Source of the DNA: Anaerolineales bacterium
Lineage (GTDB): Bacteria; Chloroflexota; Anaerolineae; 4572-78; J111
Assembly: GCA_012032575.1 (NCBI GenBank)
Contig: JAAUSP010000480.1
Span: 1 to 5,948, forward strand
Direction of reading: 5' to 3'
DNA: 5,948 nucleotides
The notes under the pieces were generated by a model, which ran no database searches, had not been told where the DNA came from, and saw only the letters and a program-made list of their open reading frames with translations. Position 1 is the stretch's first letter; every line of letters begins with the position of its first letter. The translations under genes and the position numbers were made by a program. Of this stretch, positions 1 to 5,583 are shown piece after piece.

Positions 1-1591
1 CTGAACTGAAAATCACCCCACACATAGCTATCGTGCTGGGTGTCCGGGGCCAGGCGGACGGTGATCAGGGTGAGTTCATTGTAGCCGGGACGTAATAACG
101 AAGCCGGCACGGAGTGCCGAACCGTCATCCAGCGGCGGGTGAAATCCTGCCGGGGCAGGTCGGGCGAGAGGGGTGTACCGTTGACTTGGAGAGAATTGCC
201 CATCTCGTTTTGCTGCATCAATTCCAGCAGCAGTGTCCAATCCGCTGTGCCGGGATCGGCCACGTAAAAGCCGCCGGTCCAGGCGAGGCTGGGTTTGCGC
301 CCGGCGTAGAGCGGCCACCACGGCGGCTTGACATCGGTATCGCCCAGGTGAATCATGGTATCATCGGCCAGGATATTGACGGTATCGGGCTGGACCGCCG
401 GCCTGATGCGCTCGCTTCCACCGGCGACTGCCTGCTGCCAAGCTTCGTAGACAGGACGCGGCTGGCCTTCCTGGTCGAGCAGGCTGTAACCGCCAAAAGG
501 GTCGCCGGGGGTGGGGCGAGACAAATTCCAGACGGTGACAAGCTGCACCCAGGGCCAGTCCCGCCGAATCAGCGCCAGCCCGTCCACCAGATAGTCAGCC
601 TGTTGCTCCGGGCTGACCCGAATATCGGCCTGTTCCGGCGGCGGCTCAATCGTCCAGCCCATTTCGGTAATCCAGACCGGCTTGGCCCGGTCGCCATGCT
701 CCACCATAATCCGGCGCAGTTCGGCCAGGCGGCTAAACGCGGGGTGATTGCTGTCGCTTTCCGGCGCATCGGGCGGCTGGCCGAAACTATACGGATGCGC
801 CCCCAGGATGTCAAAATAAGCCCCGGCCCCGGCTCGATACATCTCCCGCAGGAACAGCCGTTCATCCATCGCCTGAGCGTTGTGGCTGTTGGTGGGGGCC
901 AGTCCGGCAGCGACCACCAGCGCCGCCGGATCGCCCGCTTTGACGGCCTCGTAGCCCACCCGGAGCAGTTCGGTGAAGGCCGCCGGGTCGGGCGGCTGGC
1001 CGCCCCATTCGATGGCCAGGTTCGGCTCATTCCAGATAATATAGGCCCCGACACGCCCGCGATAACGCTCGACCACCCGTTGCACAAAATCCCGGTAATC
1101 CTCCAGCTTGTCGGGCGGCGCGTTCAGGGCCAGGTCAACCCGGTTGGCCAGGCGGGATGCTGGTCAAGCCGCACGATTAAATCCAGCCCGTAATATTCCG
1201 CCCCGGCCACAATTTGGTCGGTCGCCTCCCAGTGAAATTGATTCTGCGTCGGCTCGACCTCTCGCCAGGGAAAAACCTGCACCAGCGTGTCAAACCCGCC
1301 CGCCTGAGCCAGCCCCAACAACTCATCATCCGGGCGAATGGTATGCACCGCTAGCCGCTGCGCAGGCGGAGAAGCTGAGGTGCAGCCAAGCAGCAGCCAG
1401 AGAAGAAGAGCGTAAAACGTAAAACGTGATGCGTGATGCGTGATGCGTGATGCGTGAAACGTGGTGCGTGGTGCGTGGTGCGTGATACCTGACACCTGAC
1501 ACCTGACACCTGACACTTGACACCTGACACTTGACACCTGACACCTGACACCTGACACCTGATCCCCGACCCCCAACCCCCAGCCTCTCAT
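1..1591 (-). CDS. Clan GH-A glycoside hydrolase lipoprotein, frame-broken, C-terminus outside window
   Basis: This looks like a secreted, membrane-anchored TIM-barrel glycosidase; the substrate cannot be read from sequence. The N-terminal part (1591-1124) holds a hydrophobic signal peptide ending LLLGC, with lipobox Cys at 1384-1382. Barrel strands follow: FDTLVQVFPWREVEP, then DLIVRLDQHPAW. After TGG at 1150-1148 this frame meets TGA at 1126-1124, but homology resumes one frame over and stays open to base 1. That part contains YIIWNEPNL (acid/base Glu codon 1028-1026), DILGAHPY, VWITEMGW (nucleophile Glu codon 665-663) and VTVWNLSRP. A probable beta-sandwich domain follows, with GGFYVADPGTADW. 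The NEP and TEMG glutamates are diagnostic of clan GH-A; the exact family (GH5-, GH39- or GH53-like) is not resolved. The chosen start ATG 1591-1589 overlaps the upstream stop and has GGGAG 7 nt before it, but puts about 60 repeat-encoded residues before the signal peptide. A GTG start inside the repeat array is possible. Confidence 0.75.
1139..1150 (-). other. Frame break in the glycoside hydrolase gene
   Basis: Reading leftward, the protein is family-like up to HPAW (TGG at 1150-1148) and then runs PTGLTWP to a stop at 1126. Shifting by one base from about AAC at 1145-1143 gives NRVDLALNAPPDKLEDYRDFVQRVVERYRG, which continues into the NEP motif. Adding one G after TGG would restore a smooth WANRVDL. 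No slippery heptamer typical of programmed frameshifting is visible. The break is either a one-base sequence or assembly error, or a real inactivating mutation. Confidence 0.8.
1411..1585. repeat. Heptanucleotide tandem array, 25 units
   Basis: The units drift in blocks along the plus strand. There are two cgtaaaa, four cgtgatg, one cgtgaaa, three cgtggtg and one cgtgata. Then come ten cctgaca or cttgaca units to 1557, and four degenerate units (cctgatc, cccgacc, cccaacc, cccagcc) to 1585. The array fills almost all the space between the ATG at 1591 and the hydrophobic core of the hydrolase signal peptide. On the minus strand all three frames are open through the main block. The current frame encodes repeats of the VSGVRCQ type, then HHASRIT-type repeats. 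Seven is not a multiple of three, so losing or gaining one unit changes the downstream frame. Confidence 0.95.
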
Positions 1592-3588
1592 TCTTTCACT
1601 CCCACCCAAACGCCGCTGGAAGCGACGATGAAGAGTTCGCCCGCAGGCCCCCAGGCCATGTCTTCGACGGCATCAGTGGTCAGGTCAGCCGGGCCGATGG
1701 GCTGCCAGGTGTAGCCCCAATCTATTGATTGATAAACGCCCTGATAAGCCGTTCCGGCATAAAGCTTGCCCGGATCGTGCGGATCAGCCAGCAGCGCCGT
1801 CACCGAAATATTTTCCAGCCCCCGCCCCCACTCTTCGCCTCCCTGCTCCCCTGCTCCTCTGCCTCCCTGCTCCTCTGCTTCTCCACTCCCCTGCACCGTC
1901 GCGCCACTGGTCAAACTCCGATACACTCCCCGCGTCGTGCCAATATAAAGCACCGCATTACCCATCGTGCCGGGCGGAGCCGGCTGCGCCAGCAGAGCCA
2001 GGATGGTTTGATCGGCCAGTTCCGGCGCGACCAGCCGCCAGGTATCGCCGTCGTGGCTGCGATAAAGGCCGGTATCGCTGCCGGCATAAACATAGGGTTT
2101 CGACGGGTCCACGGCAATACTGACCGCTTCGGTGGTGTCACTCATGCCGGTCCAGCGAGCCTGCCAGAGCTGCCCGCCGTCGCGGGTTTCATAAACGCGC
2201 TCCCACGCCGCCAGATGGTAAACCCGGCCGCCGTCGGTAGGGTCAACCGCTACCGACGGAATGCCGACGCCCAACGTTGGCAAGGGCTGCCACGTGGCCC
2301 CGCCGTCGTCGCTGCGGTAAAGGCCATCGCCGCTGCTGCCGGCGTACAGAATTTGTGAATTCGCTGCGTCGGCGGCCAGGGAGGCGATACCGCCGGGCGG
2401 GAATTCGGCGGGGACGGCCTGCCAGCGGCGGCTGTCGGCCTGCCAGCGAAAGAGACCCGTCCGCGTGCCCAGCCACAAACCGCTTTCAGCGGTCAACAGT
2501 GAGGTGGCATGGGGCTGGCCCAGCGCCGGGGTGAGATACTGCCAGCTTTCACCGTTGTCGCTGCCATAGAGGCCGGTCCATGTGGCCGCCAGCAGCCCTT
2601 GCGAGGTGGCGGCTAAATCAAGAATACCGGCCCCCTTGGGCAAGCCGGCGCTGCTTTCGAGCCATGTGTCGCCTTCATCCCGGCTGTAGTACAGCCGCCC
2701 CTGCCCGGTTCCGATCCCCAAAACCCCATCCGCCCGCCACAACAGCGACACGATCAGTTCTTGCGTCCAGGCCACCGGCAGGGTGTGCCAGGTTTGGCCG
2801 CCGTCGTGGGTTCGCACCAGCCGGTCGCGCAGACCGGCCAACGCTACCTGGGGCTGGGCCGGATTGAGCGCTACATTCGGCCCGTATGTCCCCATGTAGG
2901 TATTGACCCAGGTTTGACCGCCATCCTGGCTGGCAAACACCCCTCGTCCGGCTGTGCCAGCGTAGATATATCGCCCCTCCGGCGAAACCGCCAGCGACAG
3001 CACCCCCGCCGAAGCCAGCAGTTCAGCCTGTGCCGCCACCGGCGAAAGTCCCCCCGCCTTGCCGGGAGCTATAACAGGCGCGGCCAGTGACTCCCAACCG
3101 CCCGTCGCCGTCCGAGCGTAAATACCGGCGCTATCCAGTCCTGCGTAGACTCGCCCGCTCGCATCGGCGGCCAGGGATAGGACCGGCATCGCGGGCAGGC
3201 CGTCACCCGTTTGTTGCCAGGTGAGGCCGCCATCGGCGCTGTGCAGCAGCCCGGCACGGGTGGCGGCCCAGCCCCCCCCCTTTGTCCCCCCCAAAGAGGG
3301 GGATAAAAGAGAGGGCGGAAGTAATAACAAATCAAAAACCGGGTTGTCCGCCCGTTCTACCTCGATTGTTGTCCAGGTCTGGCCGCCGTCCTCGCTGCGG
3401 GCCAGTCCGCCGGGGGTATACGAGCCGGTCCATATCCGGTCGGGATTGGTAGGATCAGCGGCAACGGCCAGAGTGATACTTTGGCGGGACAGGCCGGCTT
3501 CGGCCCGTTGCCAGCGCCATTGTGGGGCTGGAGCGGCCTGACAGGCGGTGAGGAGCAAAATAAAGAATAAATAGGTGAATGTTTTCAT
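1588..3588 (-). CDS. Lipoprotein with Asp-box (BNR/sortilin-like) beta-propeller
   Basis: This is a 666-residue exported lipoprotein of unknown specific role. From ATG 3588 the signal peptide is MKTFTYLFFILLLTAC, with lipobox LTAC and acylated Cys16. The rest is built of propeller blades carrying Asp boxes (S-x-D-G-G-x-T-W) at about residues 65, 117, 220, 260, 302, 343, 426, 468, 511 and 621. A tenth-position copy near 558 is degenerate (SLTSGATV, no Trp). Blade phrases such as VYAGLDSAGIY and YAGSDTGLYRS recur. The family includes BNR/sialidase-like, Vps10/sortilin and Ycf48-like propellers; the sequence does not show sialidase catalytic residues, so a binding or scaffold role is more likely than catalysis. 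An upstream in-frame ATG at 3675 is rejected because its extra 29 residues bury the signal peptide and a promoter-like site lies between the two. Two repeat insertions interrupt the protein, at residues 91-106 and 566-585. The next gene overlaps by ATGA, suggesting a shared cell-surface role with the glycosidase. Confidence 0.85.
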   Translation of the reverse strand: MKTFTYLFFILLLTACQAAPAPQWRWQRAEAGLSRQSITLAVAADPTNPDRIWTGSYTPGGLARSEDGGQTWTTIEVERADNPVFDLLLLPPSLLSPSLGGTKGGGWAATRAGLLHSADGGLTWQQTGDGLPAMPVLSLAADASGRVYAGLDSAGIYARTATGGWESLAAPVIAPGKAGGLSPVAAQAELLASAGVLSLAVSPEGRYIYAGTAGRGVFASQDGGQTWVNTYMGTYGPNVALNPAQPQVALAGLRDRLVRTHDGGQTWHTLPVAWTQELIVSLLWRADGVLGIGTGQGRLYYSRDEGDTWLESSAGLPKGAGILDLAATSQGLLAATWTGLYGSDNGESWQYLTPALGQPHATSLLTAESGLWLGTRTGLFRWQADSRRWQAVPAEFPPGGIASLAADAANSQILYAGSSGDGLYRSDDGGATWQPLPTLGVGIPSVAVDPTDGGRVYHLAAWERVYETRDGGQLWQARWTGMSDTTEAVSIAVDPSKPYVYAGSDTGLYRSHDGDTWRLVAPELADQTILALLAQPAPPGTMGNAVLYIGTTRGVYRSLTSGATVQGSGEAEEQGGRGAGEQGGEEWGRGLENISVTALLADPHDPGKLYAGTAYQGVYQSIDWGYTWQPIGPADLTTDAVEDMAWGPAGELFIVASSGVWVGVKE
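1599..1603 (-). promoter_or_regulatory. Ribosome binding site and ATGA overlap for the hydrolase gene
   Basis: GGGAG lies 7 nt before ATG 1591-1589, inside the last codons of the propeller gene. That gene's TGA (1590-1588) shares ATGA with the new start. This arrangement is typical of translational coupling and is the main reason for preferring this start, despite the repeat-coded N-terminus that follows. Confidence 0.55.
1837..1892. repeat. 8-bp tandem array inside the propeller gene
   Basis: There are seven 8-bp units on the plus strand: gcctccct, gctcccct, gctcctct, gcctccct, gctcctct, gcttctcc, actcccct. On the coding strand they read as GCAGRGRR-type units and give a Glu/Gly-rich stretch, SGEAEEQGGRGAGEQGGEEW. 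This lies directly after the degenerate tenth Asp box, so it appears to be a late in-frame insertion into a blade. The 56 bp alone is not a multiple of three, so flanking bases must complete the frame. Confidence 0.85.
3271..3302. repeat. C-tract palindrome inside the propeller gene
   Basis: A run of nine C (3272-3280) and a run of seven C (3286-3292) flank tttgt. The bases 3275-3284 (cccccctttg) pair with caaagaggggg at 3292-3302 with one bulged A, around a 7-nt loop. On the coding strand it encodes SPSLGGTKGGG, within a Leu/Pro/Gly stretch between the first and second Asp boxes that does not look like propeller sequence. It resembles the short palindromic elements read in frame as PSLGGTKGG-like peptides in cyanobacterial and similar genomes. 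That comparison is from memory. Confidence 0.7.
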
Positions 3589-3617
3589 TGGCTTAAGTTT
3601 TGTGGCGATGCCATTGT

Positions 3618-3645
3618 ATTTTATAGGTTTGCAAGGATGATACAA
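3618..3645 (-). promoter_or_regulatory. Putative sigma-70-type promoter for the propeller-hydrolase operon
   Basis: On the minus strand TTGTAT (3645-3640) and TAAAAT (3623-3618) are separated by 16 bp. Transcription would begin around 3611, leaving a leader of about 23 nt before ATG 3588. This supports that start over the ATG at 3675. No strong ribosome site is seen in the leader. Confidence 0.4.
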
Positions 3646-3681
3646 GTCGGACGAAAAGTTAGGGAAAGCCACCATACGATA

Positions 3682-3747
3682 TACATAGCAGCTACATAGC
3701 TGCTACATAGCTGCTACATAGCTGCTACATAGCTACTACATAGCTGC
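3682..3747. repeat. 11-bp tandem repeat, six units
   Basis: Six contiguous units of tacatagctgc occur. The first reads tacatagcagc and the fifth tacatagctac. The period is close to one DNA helical turn. The first-unit variant creates a perfect dyad, agcagcta-ca-tagctgct, at the junction with unit two. The array lies about 40 bp upstream of the proposed minus promoter, a position compatible with a regulator-binding platform, but no known operator is recognised. Confidence 0.95.
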
Positions 3748-3879
3748 GTCTTTACTGTACAGAGAATATTACGCCCGGATGACGAATGTATTACAGCCAG
3801 ATTGGGGCTTGAGTGTCCAGGCAAATTGTGTTAGACTGTTCTATGCCGAAACCAAACCATTAAAATGAAACTGTCCGTG

Positions 3880-3980
3880 AATAACTTTTCAGTTTGGGAG
3901 ATTAGAGATTAGGGATTGGCGATTGTTTACGCAAAGCGTCCAATTACCAATCTCCAATCTCTTGGCGCAGCAAAGTTATT
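3880..3980. repeat. Nested palindromic element ahead of the amylase gene
   Basis: Outer 9-bp inverted repeats aataacttt (3880-3888) and aaagttatt (3972-3980) enclose a second palindrome. Left heptads gagatta, gagatta, gggattg, gcgattg (3898-3925) face right heptads ccaatta, ccaatct, ccaatct (3940-3960). At the centre is a hairpin, acgc-aaa-gcgt (3929-3939). The layout resembles a small non-autonomous palindromic element, though no flanking target duplication is clear. If transcribed it would fold just before the amylase ribosome site. Confidence 0.75.
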
Positions 3981-3993
3981 TATAGACGAGTTC

Positions 3994-4000
3994 AAAGGAG
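3994..4000 (+). promoter_or_regulatory. Ribosome binding site of the amylase gene
   Basis: AAAGGAG lies 7 nt before ATG 4008. It is a strong match to the 16S rRNA 3' end and fixes this start over the nearby in-frame ATGs at codons 4 and 5. Confidence 0.85.
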
Positions 4001-4007
4001 TCAAATC

Positions 4008-5345
4008 ATGGGCGTTATGATGCAGGCGTTTTACTGGGATTGCCCGCGCGAAGATGGGCGGGAGTATGAATGGTGGAATTATGTGCGCGAGAAGCTACCT
4101 TCACTTGGCGTAACCGGGTTCGATGCTTTGTGGCTGCCGCCGGTCCATAAAGCCGCCAACATCTTTGGGGCTTCTATGGGCTACGACCCGTATGATTATT
4201 ATGACCTGGGCGAGTTTGACCAGAAAGGGGGCGTCAAAACGTGGTTTGGCTCCAAACAAGAACTGCTCGATTTAATTCAAACTGCTCACCAGCATGGCCT
4301 TTGGCTGCTGGCCGATCTTGTTTTCAACCATTCCAGCGGGGCCGACGGTACCGAAGTCAATCCGATTACCGGCCAAACCCGCTGGACCCTGTTTGAACCC
4401 AAAAGCGGCCAATTCCGGCGTAATTGGGAATGTTTTCACCCCAACATGTACGAGAGTTGGGATGAAGGCACGTTTGGAGATATGCCGGACCTGTCCCATC
4501 GCAATCCTTATGTTTACGGCGAGCTGTTAAAGCTGACCCGCTGGCTGGTGGAAGAGATTGGTTTTGATGGCTTTCGCTACGATTTTGTCAAAGGGTATGG
4601 CGCAGATACGGTGACGGCCATCCAGGAATATCGCTATATGCGCCAGGGCGAACCATTCAGGCCCTACGGCGTGGCTGAACATTGGGACAATACGCAGGCA
4701 ATTGAATATTGGGTGAATGTCTCCAATTTTTCTAACCAAAACCCGGTGGATGCCTTCGATTTCCCCCTGCGTGAACTCCTCAAGGGACTGTGTGATTATT
4801 ACGGCTTTAGCCTGCACGCCCTGGTGGATGGCGAAACGCTGCTGCGCACCCAGGCGCAAACCACCGTCACCTTTGTCGAGAATCACGATTTGCGCGACGG
4901 GGACCGGCCCATTGTCAACGACAAACTGCTGGCCTACAGCTATATTCTGACCCACGAGGGCTATCCCTGCGTTTTTTGGAAAGATTATTATAACTACGGC
5001 CTGGCCCTGGAAAGGACGCCGCATGGCATCGCCGCCCTGGTTCAGGCGCACAACCGCTATGCCGGTGGGACCACCCAAACCCTCTTTGTAAACGACGACC
5101 TGTACATTATGCAGCGCAGCGGCCACGGCGACCAACCTGGCCTGATTTATGTACTCAACAACAACGGCGATCACTGGAAGGGAAATTGGGTGTTCACCCA
5201 ATGGCAAAACAAAGCCTTTACCCCGGTGGCCTGGTGGAGCCGGTCCGACCTGAGCCGGCCGGACAACCAATTTGCCCACGCCGATGGCCGCGCCCAATTC
5301 TGGGCACCGCCGCGGGGATATGCCGTCTACGCGCCCTTGCTTTGA
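4008..5345 (+). CDS. GH13 alpha-amylase, cytoplasmic
   Basis: This 445-residue enzyme is predicted to hydrolyse internal alpha-1,4 bonds of starch, glycogen or maltodextrins by the retaining GH13 mechanism. The TIM barrel begins at once with GVMMQAFYWD. Conserved regions follow in order: I, DLVFNH (103-108); II, GFRYDFVKG with nucleophile Asp192 and Arg190; III, GVAEHWD with acid/base Glu224; IV, FVENHD with Asp294. A C-terminal beta domain (about 360-445) ends WAPPRGYAVYAPLL. The phrases GVMMQAFYWD, SMGYDPYDYYDLGEFDQKG and DFVKGYGA closely resemble, from memory, the Pyrococcus-type and plant-type amylases (GH13_7/GH13_6) more than typical secreted bacterial amylases. No signal peptide is visible, so the substrate is probably internal glycogen or imported oligosaccharide. 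It is complete, transcribed away from the lipoprotein operon, and followed by an inverted repeat that may end its transcript. Confidence 0.95.
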   Translation: MGVMMQAFYWDCPREDGREYEWWNYVREKLPSLGVTGFDALWLPPVHKAANIFGASMGYDPYDYYDLGEFDQKGGVKTWFGSKQELLDLIQTAHQHGLWLLADLVFNHSSGADGTEVNPITGQTRWTLFEPKSGQFRRNWECFHPNMYESWDEGTFGDMPDLSHRNPYVYGELLKLTRWLVEEIGFDGFRYDFVKGYGADTVTAIQEYRYMRQGEPFRPYGVAEHWDNTQAIEYWVNVSNFSNQNPVDAFDFPLRELLKGLCDYYGFSLHALVDGETLLRTQAQTTVTFVENHDLRDGDRPIVNDKLLAYSYILTHEGYPCVFWKDYYNYGLALERTPHGIAALVQAHNRYAGGTTQTLFVNDDLYIMQRSGHGDQPGLIYVLNNNGDHWKGNWVFTQWQNKAFTPVAWWSRSDLSRPDNQFAHADGRAQFWAPPRGYAVYAPLL

Positions 5346-5420
5346 TCCACTGAGGTTGATTGGCCCGATTCCCCATCCTCTCTGATTGGTGTTACAATAC
5401 TCCAGGTTTAACGATTATTG

Positions 5421-5453
5421 ACCTGACAGGTATATGCGCGAGACCTGTCAGGT
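5421..5453 (+). terminator. Perfect 11-bp inverted repeat, possible terminator
   Basis: acctgacaggt (5421-5431) and acctgtcaggt (5443-5453) form a perfect stem with an 11-nt loop, followed by ttctgttta. It is 75 bp past the amylase stop. The T tract is weak, so it may instead be a dispersed palindromic repeat. A second small dyad, ggggt-gtc-acccc (5463-5475), follows directly. Confidence 0.4.
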
Positions 5454-5495
5454 TTCTGTTTAGGGGTGTCACCCCACCAACGCAAAGCGCAAAAT

Positions 5496-5563
5496 GAGGC
5501 GAGGAGGCGAGGACACGAGGACGCGAAAAATCTTTCGCCTCACGCCTCACGCCTCCTCGCGTC
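5496..5563. repeat. Structured 8-bp/7-bp repeat leader before the helicase gene
   Basis: The left side has four 8-bp units, gaggcgag, gaggcgag, gacacgag, gacgcgaa (5496-5527). The right side has four heptads, cgcctca, cgcctca, cgcctcc, tcgcgtc (5536-5563). The arms are complementary: gcgaggaggcg (5499-5509) pairs perfectly with cgcctcctcgc (5550-5560), and the inner part pairs imperfectly. The hairpin ends 8 nt before the helicase ribosome site, so it may shape translation of that gene. Confidence 0.8.
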
Positions 5564-5571
5564 TTATCTTT

Positions 5572-5577
5572 AAGGAG
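5572..5577 (+). promoter_or_regulatory. Ribosome binding site of the helicase gene
   Basis: AAGGAG lies 6 nt before ATG 5584 and just downstream of the repeat hairpin, which fixes the start of the helicase reading frame. Confidence 0.8.
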
Positions 5578-5583
5578 AATCCT

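Larger units (their letters stand above)
3589..4007. other. Divergent intergenic region between the propeller and amylase genes
   Basis: This 419-bp gap separates two genes pointing away from each other and must hold both sets of start signals. It contains a minus-strand promoter-like pair (3618-3645), an 11-bp tandem array (3682-3747), a nested palindrome (3880-3980) and the amylase ribosome site. I see no convincing gene, RNA or clear plus-strand promoter in 3748-3879, which is more AT-rich than the genes. TAAAAT at 3861 is a possible -10 but lacks a good -35 at the right spacing. Confidence 0.7.

Noticed and set aside
569..1087. Minus-strand open frame of 172 codons
   Set aside because: It is the out-of-frame reading of the hydrolase after the frame break; the neighbouring frame gives the conserved catalytic sequence.
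114..1193. Long plus-strand open frame of 359 codons
   Set aside because: It lies antisense to the GH-A hydrolase, whose minus-strand translation carries NEP and TEMG catalytic motifs; the plus frame shows no recognisable domain.
1411..1585. CRISPR-like array
   Set aside because: Units are 7 bp with no spacers, so this is a simple tandem array.
3588..3675. Upstream start (ATG 3675) for the propeller gene
   Set aside because: It adds 29 residues before a good lipoprotein signal peptide, has no ribosome site, and lies upstream of the promoter-like pair at 3618-3645.
3861..3866. TAAAAT as -10 of an amylase promoter
   Set aside because: No acceptable -35 element at 16-18 bp; kept only as a weak possibility.
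4527..5297. Minus-strand open frame of 256 codons
   Set aside because: Antisense shadow of the amylase; no domain and no ribosome site.
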